NCBI RefSeq assembly: GCF_947494015.1
Contig: NZ_CANLTL010000015.1
Span: 62,001 to 126,000 of the forward strand
Source: an uncultured Cellulomonas sp.
Lineage (GTDB): Bacteria > Actinomycetota > Actinomycetes > Actinomycetales > Cellulomonadaceae
Direction of reading: 5' to 3'
Length of the DNA stretch: 64,000 nt
In this document: one piece after another, positions 58,201 through 64,000 of the stretch
Numbering within the stretch: the stretch's first letter is position 1
Layout of the letters: each line of letters opens with the position of its first letter
The notes under the pieces: model-generated
Databases searched by the model: none
What the model was told of the DNA's origin: nothing
The model's input: the letters and a program-made list of their open reading frames with translations, nothing else
Made by a program: the position numbers and the translations under genes

Positions 58201-59524
58201 TCGCCTCGACCTCGGACCGGAACTGGTCGGCCGCCTCGGCCGGCGTGAGCCGCTCGAAGAGGACCTCCTCGTTGAGCCGCTTGATGATGGCCGCGACCTC
58301 GCCCGCGCCGACCGGCATGGGCGGCGGGGCGTCGACGATCTCGTCCTGCAGGTCGCCGATGAACTCGGCGGCGATCCGCTCGTTCTCCGTCAGCTGGTCG
58401 GAGATCGCCGCGAGCACCGTCTCGTTCGCCGGCAGTCCCAGGTCGGACAGCACGACCTCGCCGACCTCGGTGCTGTTGACGAAGTAGTCGACGAACTCCG
58501 CGGCGGCCTCCGGGTACGGGGTGTCGGCCGAGACGGACAGGTACATGCCCGGCTTGAAGTACATCCCGGCGCGGTCGTGCTGCGCCTCCCCGGGGATCCG
58601 CAGGATCGCCATCTGGGTGCCGGCGGCGTCCGAGGTGAGACCCAGCTGGGAGGACCAGGTCAGCTCCATGGCGGCGCGGTTGGTCGCCAGGAACGTCTGC
58701 CCGGTCGGCAGCCCCAGTGCCTCGGACGCGGGTGGCTGCGCACCGGACCGCTGCAGGTCGAGGGAGCGCTGGAACCACTCCTCGAGCAGCTCGTCGTCGT
58801 ACCCCAGCGAGCCGTCCTCGTCGTAGAGGTTCTGCCCGTGCTGGCGCAGGTACACCATGAAGCCGGTCTCGTTGTACGTGTAGTCCGACGTGCCGTACAC
58901 GCCGTCCTGCGTGTTGTCCGAGATCGTCTGCGCGATCCGCTCGTAGTCCTGCCAGGTCCAGCTCGAGTCGTCCGGCAGCTCGACGCCGGCGGCCTCGAAG
59001 ATCGCGGGGTTCGCGATGACGGACAGCACGTTGGCGCCGGTCGGGATGCCGTAGAGGCCGTCGTCGAGCTGCCCGCTGGCCAGGAGCGTCGCGTCGAGGT
59101 CCTGCGTGGCGATGTCCATCTCGCTGAGGTCCGCCAGCACACCCCGGTCCGCGTACTCGCGGATGTAGCGGTCCTCCTGCATGAACACGTCCGGGGTGTC
59201 GCCGCCGGCGGTGACCGTGGCGAGCTTGTCCCAGTAGCCGCCCCAGTCGATGAAGTCGGGGACGACGTCGATGTCCGGGTGCTCGGCCTCGAACGCGTCG
59301 ATGATCTGCTGGTGCCGCGCGTGGCGCTCGTCGGAGCCCCACCAGGAGAAGCGGATCTCCGCGGACCCGTCCCCGCCCCCTGTGCCGGCCGGGTCGTCGT
59401 CGGCACCGGGCTGCTCGCCCTGGCCGCACGCGGTGAGGGCGAGGGCGGCCGCTGTGAGGACACCGGCTCCCCGGAGCAGCGCGCGCCGGCTGCGGGAGGC
59501 GGGCGCGGTGCGTGAGCTGGTCAT
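58190..59524 (-). CDS. Sugar ABC transporter substrate-binding lipoprotein, no permeases nearby
   Basis: A 444-residue family-1 binding protein. A basic N-terminus (RSRRALLRG), hydrophobic core and lipobox ALALTACGQ near residue 33 make it a lipoprotein. IRFSWWGSDERHARHQQIID and VTAGGDTPDVFMQEDRYIREY follow. No permease gene is next to it: it ends convergent with the FGGY kinase and is divergent from a LacI gene. It must work with permeases encoded elsewhere, or its partners were lost. A LacI-type site lies in its leader. Confidence 0.9.
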   Translation of the reverse strand: MTSSRTAPASRSRRALLRGAGVLTAAALALTACGQGEQPGADDDPAGTGGGDGSAEIRFSWWGSDERHARHQQIIDAFEAEHPDIDVVPDFIDWGGYWDKLATVTAGGDTPDVFMQEDRYIREYADRGVLADLSEMDIATQDLDATLLASGQLDDGLYGIPTGANVLSVIANPAIFEAAGVELPDDSSWTWQDYERIAQTISDNTQDGVYGTSDYTYNETGFMVYLRQHGQNLYDEDGSLGYDDELLEEWFQRSLDLQRSGAQPPASEALGLPTGQTFLATNRAAMELTWSSQLGLTSDAAGTQMAILRIPGEAQHDRAGMYFKPGMYLSVSADTPYPEAAAEFVDYFVNSTEVGEVVLSDLGLPANETVLAAISDQLTENERIAAEFIGDLQDEIVDAPPPMPVGAGEVAAIIKRLNEEVLFERLTPAEAADQFRSEVEAIIG

Positions 59525-59664
59525 GGTGCTCCCTGGCTTCGGCTACGTGCGAGGCACGCCGCGGTGCGGCCTCGCGGGGACGTGCGGTGGCGCTGCGGCT
59601 GTTGACGGGCCGGTCGTCGCTGCCGCTGGGTGCGGGGCAGGGCAGACCTGGTCGTCCGCTGAGA

Positions 59665-59691
59665 CTGAAACTGTTTCGAGTCATGTTTCAG
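59665..59691. promoter_or_regulatory. LacI-type operator in the binding-protein leader
   Basis: CTGAAACTGTTTCGA (59665-59679) matches 12 of 15 bases of the palindrome before the LacI gene, and a second GTTTCAG half-site ends at 59691. It lies about 14-28 nt downstream of the predicted transcription start, a position suited to repression. Confidence 0.7.
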
Positions 59692-59699
59692 CGTGACCG

Positions 59700-59728
59700 A
59701 CGGTAAGCGGGTGACCGTCTCGCGTCAA
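59700..59728 (-). promoter_or_regulatory. Promoter of the orphan binding-protein gene
   Basis: On the minus strand TTGACG (59728-59723) and TACCGT (59705-59700) are 17 nt apart. The 314-nt spacer 59525-59838 otherwise holds the two LacI sites and a GC-rich leader. Confidence 0.6.
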
Positions 59729-59795
59729 TGCCGAGTGCGGCTGCCAACCGGTGCCGACCGGTGCCGACCGCGCGCTTGACCGACGCGCCTCGCCG

Positions 59796-59810
59796 GTGAA
59801 ACTGTTTCAC
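59796..59810. promoter_or_regulatory. Perfect LacI-type operator before the LacI gene
   Basis: The 15-bp palindrome GTGAAAC-T-GTTTCAC lies 29 nt before the GTG of the regulator. A TTGACC (59776-59781) is placed so that the operator covers the -10 region, suggesting autorepression. Confidence 0.8.
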
Positions 59811-59838
59811 GCGATGTCGGGCGGAAGGTGGGGCACAG

Positions 59839-60927
59839 GTGGCGCGCACCGAGGGCCGGACGACGCTGGACACCGTCGCACGCGCGGCGGACGTGTCCAA
59901 GGCGACCGTCTCCAAGGTGCTCAACGGGCGCGCACAGGTGGCGCCGGCCACGCGGGCGCGGGTGCTGGCCGTGATGAGGGAGCTCGACTACACCCCGTCC
60001 ACCGGTGCGCGGCCGGGCCAGGTCCGCCGGTCGGTGACCGTGCTGTTCTCCGCCGTCGTCGACCTCTACTCAGCGCAGATCCTGTCCGGCGTGCTCGCCG
60101 CCGGCGCCGACCAGGGGGTCGACGTGGTGGTCACGCACGTGCCGGACGGGGGCACCGCGACCGAGCTCGCCCCCGAGTGGTTCGGCTCCCTCGTCCGCCA
60201 GGGTCACGTCGGCATCGTCGGGGTGACCACCGCGCTGACCGACGCGCAGGTCCGAGCCTGCGCGGACGCGGGTCTCCAGCTCGTGGTCATCGACCCCGTC
60301 GGCGTCGGCTCGCGCGAGACCCAGCAGGTCCTCAGCGTGAGCGCCACCAACTGGGCGGGCGGCCGGCAGGCGACCGAGCACCTGCTCGCGCTCGGCCACC
60401 GGCGGATCGGGTTCGCGGGGGGCCGGCCGGGCTCTCGGCCGGCGGGGGAGCGGCTGCACGGTCATCTGGCCGCCCTCGCCGACGCCGATGTCGCGCCGGA
60501 CCGCTCCCTGCTGCTCGGCCGGGGCTTCGCCTACGAGGACGGCCGGGCGATGGGCGAGGCGCTGCTCGCGCTGCCGGAGCCGCCGACCGCCGTCGTCGCC
60601 GGCTGCGACACGTCCGCACTGGGCGTGATGGAGGCCGCGCACCGGCGGGGTCTGCGGCTGCCCGAGGACCTGAGCATCGTCGGGTTCGACGACACCCCGC
60701 TCGCGACGTGGTCCTCGCCGCACCTGACCACCGTCCGGCAGCCCATGCGGGAGATGGGCCGGCAGGCGTTGCGGATGCTGCTGGGCATCGCCGACGGCCA
60801 ACGACCGGAGACCCACCACGTCGAGCTGGCGACGACGCTCGTGATCCGCGACTCGACGGCCGCCGTCCCAGCCGCGCCCGGCGACGCCGCGCGCCGAACC
60901 CCGCCACCGGGTGACGGGGGGATGTGA
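59839..60927 (+). CDS. LacI family transcriptional regulator (first of two)
   Basis: A 362-residue repressor. HTH and hinge: TTLDTVARAADVSKATVSKV with LNGRAQVAPATRARVLAVM. The periplasmic-binding-like domain shows SVTVLFSAVVDLYSAQILSG, NWAGGRQATEHLLALGHRRI and IVGFDDTPLATWSSPHLTTV. The GTG at 59839 starts four residues before the HTH. It is divergent from the orphan sugar-binding lipoprotein and both share LacI-type operators, so it probably represses that gene in response to the imported sugar. Confidence 0.92.
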   Translation: MARTEGRTTLDTVARAADVSKATVSKVLNGRAQVAPATRARVLAVMRELDYTPSTGARPGQVRRSVTVLFSAVVDLYSAQILSGVLAAGADQGVDVVVTHVPDGGTATELAPEWFGSLVRQGHVGIVGVTTALTDAQVRACADAGLQLVVIDPVGVGSRETQQVLSVSATNWAGGRQATEHLLALGHRRIGFAGGRPGSRPAGERLHGHLAALADADVAPDRSLLLGRGFAYEDGRAMGEALLALPEPPTAVVAGCDTSALGVMEAAHRRGLRLPEDLSIVGFDDTPLATWSSPHLTTVRQPMREMGRQALRMLLGIADGQRPETHHVELATTLVIRDSTAAVPAAPGDAARRTPPPGDGGM

Positions 60928-61042
60928 GGATTGGCGCCAGGAGCAGTGCGGGCTCAGCCCCGCGCCCTGCGCCCCGCTCGGCCGGGACGCCGGGACGGGG
61001 GGACGGGCGGGACACGACCAGACCGGGGAGCGAGGTTCGACG

Positions 61043-62122
61043 ATGGCGACGATCACGGATGTGGCCCGTGAGGCCGGGGTGTCCGAGGCGACGGTCTCCC
61101 GGGTGCTCAACGGCAAGGGCACCGTGAGCCCGACCCTGGCCGCGCGCGTGGTCGCCGCGGCCTCCGCGCTGGGGTACCGCCCGAGCGCGACGGCGCAGGG
61201 CCTGGTCCGGGGGCGAACCGGGACCGTCGGCGTGCTCGTGCCCGACCTGTCCAACCCCTACTTCCACACCCTGCTCGAGGGCATCCAGCGCGCCGCGGAG
61301 CGCGACGGCGTCTGGATCGTGGTGGCCCACTCCCACGAGGACCCCGAGCTCGAGCTCGAGCGCGCGATCGAGCTCGGCCGCCGCTCGGACGGCCTGATCG
61401 TCTGCTCCCCGCGCATGTCCGAGGAGAGCATGCGGGACCTGGTGCGCTACCTGCCGAACGTGGTGTGCACGCACCGGTCGCCCCGCGGCTTCGACACGCC
61501 CGTGGTGCAGAGCGACGTCCGGCGAGGGTCGGCCGACCTGCTCGCGCTGCTCCGGGACCTCGGCCACCGCCGGGCGCTGTACCTGTCCGGTCCGTCCCGG
61601 TCGTGGTCCAACTCCGAGCGGCTGCGGTCCCTGGCGGACGTCGACGGTCTGGACGTCACCGTGGTGGAGTGCGGATCGACCATGGACGACGGCTACGCCG
61701 CGATCGAGCGCGACGTCGTCCACGGGCACACCGCCGTCGTCGCGTTCAACGACCTGGTCGCGTTCGGCGTGCTCAACCGCCTGCACGAGCTGGGCATCTC
61801 GGTCCCCGGGGACATCGCCGTGACCGGGTTCGACGACATCGCCTTCGCACGGTTCTCCTCGCCCAGCCTGACCACGGTGCGCACGCCGACCAGGGAGATG
61901 GGACACGAGGCCTGGCACCTGATGTCGCTGCTGCTCGAGGGCCGGCCGGTGGGACGCACGCGCCCGCTGCGCACCGAGCTCATCGTGCGGCAGTCCACGG
62001 TCGGCCGAGTGGGCGGCGCGGGTGCCGCGACGGCCGCGGCGGGTGATCCGCCGTCCCCGGTCGCGGCGGTCACCCGACCGGGACGCACCCCCGAGCCGGG
62101 ACCGGTGGTCGCGTCCGCCTGA
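61043..62122 (+). CDS. LacI family transcriptional regulator (second of two)
   Basis: A 359-residue repressor. ATITDVAREAGVSEATVSRV with LNGKGTVSPTLAARVVAAA is the HTH/hinge; RTGTVGVLVPDLSNPYFHTL and VTGFDDIAFARFSSPSLTTV mark the sugar-binding domain. ATG 61043 has GAGG 7 nt upstream. It follows the first LacI gene by 115 nt in the same direction but is only distantly similar. The ~30-residue C-terminal tail is Pro/Ala-rich. Its regulon is not apparent; no sugar operon lies next to it. Confidence 0.92.
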   Translation: MATITDVAREAGVSEATVSRVLNGKGTVSPTLAARVVAAASALGYRPSATAQGLVRGRTGTVGVLVPDLSNPYFHTLLEGIQRAAERDGVWIVVAHSHEDPELELERAIELGRRSDGLIVCSPRMSEESMRDLVRYLPNVVCTHRSPRGFDTPVVQSDVRRGSADLLALLRDLGHRRALYLSGPSRSWSNSERLRSLADVDGLDVTVVECGSTMDDGYAAIERDVVHGHTAVVAFNDLVAFGVLNRLHELGISVPGDIAVTGFDDIAFARFSSPSLTTVRTPTREMGHEAWHLMSLLLEGRPVGRTRPLRTELIVRQSTVGRVGGAGAATAAAGDPPSPVAAVTRPGRTPEPGPVVASA

Positions 62123-62140
62123 GCGGCCGGCTGCACCAGG

Positions 62141-62202
62141 GGGTCGGTGCGCCGCACCACGGGCTCGGTGCGCCGCCCCACGGGCTCAGTGCGCCGCGAC
62201 AC
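62141..62202. repeat. Three imperfect ~21-bp units across the MFS gene end
   Basis: Three units of about GGGCTCGGTGCGCCGCNCCAC run through 62141-62202, spanning the stop codon of the MFS gene. They lie between the convergent LacI and MFS genes. Confidence 0.7.
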
Positions 62203-63688
62203 CCGTCTCGACGCGCTCGTCGACAGCCGCGGCCCGGGCCACCCGCACGGACTGCCGGTTGAGCACCGTCGCGCCGACCAGCGCGACCAGCGCGAAGCCG
62301 ATCGCCGACGCCCAGAACGCGGTGTGGTAGCCCTGCAGGGTGGCGGCCGCCTGCACCTCGGGGGTCGCCTCGCGGCCCACCAGGTACGACGCCGTCGAGT
62401 TGGCGGCCAGCGTGCTGAGCAGCGCCGTGCCGATCGAGCCACCGACCTGCTGCATGGTGTTGACGGTGGCCGACGCGACGCCGGCGTCCTGCCGGGAGAC
62501 GCCCGACGTCGCCGTCGCGAACGCCGACGAGAAGATCAGCCCCAGGCCGATCCCGAGGACGACCAGACCCGGCAGCACGACGGCGGCGTAGCTGCTGTCG
62601 ACCTGGATCCGCGACAGCAGGACCATCCCCAGCGCCCCCGTGGCGCCGCCCGCGGTGATGAGGACCTGCGGGCCGACCCGGGGCAGCAGCCGCGCCCCGA
62701 CGCCGGTCGCGGTGCCCATGATCGCCGCGCTCATCGGCAGGAAGGCGAAGCCGGTCTGCAACGAGGAGAAGCCGAGCGTGAGCTGCAGGTAGTAGGTGAG
62801 GAACAGGAACAGCCCGAACATCCCGACCGACACCAGCGCCATGGCGAGGAACGAGCCGCCCCGGTCGCGGTCCAGCACGACGCGCAGCGGCAGCAGCGGG
62901 TGCGCGACCCGGCGCTGGACGAGCACGAAGGCGGCGATCAGCAGCACCCCGGCGGTCAGGCACACGGCGGTGAGCGGGTGGTCCCACCCGTTGGTCTCGG
63001 CGTTGGAGAACCCGTAGACGACGGCCACCAGGCCGGTGGTCGCGGTGAGCACGCCGGGCAGGTCGAGGTGCGGCCGGGTCGCGGGGCGGGGGACGGCCTT
63101 GAGGTAGACCAGCGCGCCGACGATGCCGACGACGGCGATGGGCACGTTGACGTACAGGCACCAGCGCCAGGAGGCGTACTCGGTCAGCGCCCCGCCCAGC
63201 AGCAGCCCGATCGCGCCGCCCGACCCGGCGATGGCACCGAAGATCCCGAAGGCCTTGCCGCGCTCGCGCGGATCGGTGAACGTCGTGGTCAGCAGGGACA
63301 GCGCGGCGGGGGCCAGCAGCGCCCCGAAGACGCCCTGGAGGGCACGGGCGGCCACGAGCCACTCGAACGACTGGGCGGCGCCGCCCAGTGCCGAGGCGGC
63401 CGCGAAGCCGATCAGCCCGGTGATGAAGGCAGGCCGGCGGCCGAACAGGTCGGACAGCCGGCCGCCGAGGAGGAGCAGGCTGCCGAACGCGAGCGAGTAC
63501 GCGGTCACGACCCACTGCCGCTGGTCGTTGTCGAACCCGAGATCCCCCTGGGCGGTGGGCAGCGCGATGTTCACGATGGTCGCGTCGAGCACGACCATCA
63601 GCTGGGCGATGCCGATCACGGCCAGGCCGAGCCAGCGGTGGTCGGGGCCGCGGCGGGTGCGCGTGGGCGTGGGCGTCGGGTCGGTCAT
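62186..63688 (-). CDS. MFS transporter, DHA2 (EmrB/QacA, 14-helix) family
   Basis: A 500-residue drug:H+ antiporter-like protein. The first helix is GLAVIGIAQLMVVLDATIVN with the DHA2 motif D1 (LDATIVNIALP); motif A is GGRLSDLFGRRPAF; motif C-like GAIAGSGGAIGLLLGGAL lies in helix 5. Fourteen membrane segments are plausible. ATG 63688 is chosen because the Pro/Thr repeat DPTPTPTRTRR then leads straight into helix 1; the open frame upstream covers the divergent regulator region. It is divergent from a TetR gene with a palindromic operator between them, typical for inducible efflux. Confidence 0.92.
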   Translation of the reverse strand: MTDPTPTPTRTRRGPDHRWLGLAVIGIAQLMVVLDATIVNIALPTAQGDLGFDNDQRQWVVTAYSLAFGSLLLLGGRLSDLFGRRPAFITGLIGFAAASALGGAAQSFEWLVAARALQGVFGALLAPAALSLLTTTFTDPRERGKAFGIFGAIAGSGGAIGLLLGGALTEYASWRWCLYVNVPIAVVGIVGALVYLKAVPRPATRPHLDLPGVLTATTGLVAVVYGFSNAETNGWDHPLTAVCLTAGVLLIAAFVLVQRRVAHPLLPLRVVLDRDRGGSFLAMALVSVGMFGLFLFLTYYLQLTLGFSSLQTGFAFLPMSAAIMGTATGVGARLLPRVGPQVLITAGGATGALGMVLLSRIQVDSSYAAVVLPGLVVLGIGLGLIFSSAFATATSGVSRQDAGVASATVNTMQQVGGSIGTALLSTLAANSTASYLVGREATPEVQAAATLQGYHTAFWASAIGFALVALVGATVLNRQSVRVARAAAVDERVETGVAAH

Positions 63689-63764
63689 GGGGCGCCCTTC
63701 GAGCGTCGAGGAGAGGTCGTACGGTGGGGCGTTCGACGCTGGACGCGTCGGAGACCCTAGCGCG

Positions 63765-63789
63765 TAAGCGGATGCGAGGCATCCGCTTA
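63765..63789. promoter_or_regulatory. TetR-type operator, 25-bp palindrome
   Basis: Eleven-base arms TAAGCGGATGC and GCATCCGCTTA with a 3-nt centre lie between the divergent MFS and TetR genes. TAGGGT on the minus strand (63759-63754) just beyond it is a possible MFS -10 box. Confidence 0.82.
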
Positions 63790-63814
63790 TTCCCCGGTCG
63801 TCGACCTCGGCTCC

Positions 63815-63820
63815 TAGGAT
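63815..63820 (+). promoter_or_regulatory. Possible -10 box of the TetR gene
   Basis: TAGGAT lies 7 nt before GTG 63828, so a transcript starting there would be leaderless or nearly so. The same bases contain AGGA, which could instead be an RBS if transcription starts further upstream. Confidence 0.45.
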
Positions 63821-63827
63821 CGCGGAC

Positions 63828-64000
63828 GTGGTGGCGACCGGCGAGGCGACGGACGACGGGTCGGCGCGCCCGCTGCGCGCCGACGCGGAGCGCAACCGCC
63901 GCCACATCCTCGACGTCGCCGCCGAGGTGTTCGCCGAGCGCGGCCTGGCTGCGACGCTGAACGACGTCGCTCACCGGGCCGGGATCGGCGTCGGCACGGT
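63828..64000 (+). CDS. TetR family regulator (3' end outside the window)
   Basis: The visible 57 codons read through the TetR N-terminal helix-turn-helix: RRHILDVAAEVFAERGLAAT, then LNDVAHRAGIGVGTV. GTG 63828 or the next codon GTG 63831 is the start. The C-terminal ligand domain lies past the window edge. With the palindrome at 63765-63789 it should repress the divergent DHA2 transporter, and itself. Confidence 0.88.
   Translation, partial: MVATGEATDDGSARPLRADAERNRRHILDVAAEVFAERGLAATLNDVAHRAGIGVGT

Noticed and set aside
1-64000. Mobile elements, prophage or genomic-island boundaries
   Set aside because: I saw no transposase, integrase, terminal inverted repeats with target duplication, or tRNA-associated attachment site, and composition looks uniform apart from small AT-rich promoter islands.

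Overview
The window is very GC-rich (roughly three quarters G+C), with GTG starts, stop/start overlaps of the GTGA and ATGA type and long hairpin terminators without U-tracts. These traits point to a high-GC actinomycete. A FliA/WhiG-type sigma factor, a secreted RTX nuclease, GH39/GH51/GH36/GH13 enzymes and several LacI/ROK/GntR-controlled sugar ABC systems fit a plant-polymer-degrading soil genus such as Cellulomonas or a close relative. The genus is an inference. About 53 protein genes can be supported. I saw no rRNA or tRNA gene, insertion sequence, prophage or CRISPR array.

Layout. 0-13.3 kb holds mixed chromosomal genes: the end of an ExeM/NucH-type nuclease, fdhD, a 3-hydroxyisobutyrate-dehydrogenase-like enzyme, the sigma factor, a 44-residue protein, an FAD oxidoreductase, a membrane-anchored trypsin-like protease with a zinc ribbon, a large LuxR (LAL) regulator and cutC. 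13.3-24.3 kb is a ROK repressor divergent from an eight-gene operon: sugar-binding lipoprotein, two permeases, an MDR dehydrogenase, a Gfo/Idh/MocA dehydrogenase, a short GH36-like glycosidase, a GH13_18 phosphorylase and glycerate kinase. Every gene from the first permease on overlaps or closely follows its neighbour. The phosphorylase plus glycerate kinase pair suggests glucosylglycerate-type substrates, and the gene content recalls the E. coli ycj cluster.

24.3-39.1 kb is a second carbohydrate locus. On the minus strand lie a GH39 glycosidase, an aldo/keto reductase, two permeases, a binding lipoprotein and an SDR. After a strong hairpin come a TIM-barrel isomerase, a 3-hydroxyacyl-CoA-dehydrogenase-family enzyme, a fused DhaK-DhaL kinase, an RpiB-type isomerase and an EryH/LerI-type triosephosphate-isomerase homologue. 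The last three are the known tetrulose module (L-erythrulose to erythrose 4-phosphate). A GntR regulator and a GH51 arabinofuranosidase lie divergently, and a shared promoter/operator is visible between the arms.

39.2-49.2 kb is a peptide-use locus: tandem Lrp/AsnC regulator, proline-iminopeptidase-like hydrolase, M24 'pita-bread' enzyme lacking metal ligands, DppC, DppB, a family-5 binding lipoprotein and an M19 dipeptidase, with a fused DppD-DppF ATPase divergent from them. 49.2-55.2 kb has an SRPBCC protein, two aldo/keto reductases, a haloacid dehalogenase and a kynureninase / kynurenine-formamidase pair. 55.3-62.1 kb has a small protein, a polyol dehydrogenase and an FGGY kinase (translationally coupled), an orphan sugar-binding lipoprotein and two LacI regulators with visible operators. 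The window ends with a DHA2 efflux transporter divergent from a TetR gene cut by the window edge, with a 25-bp palindrome between them.
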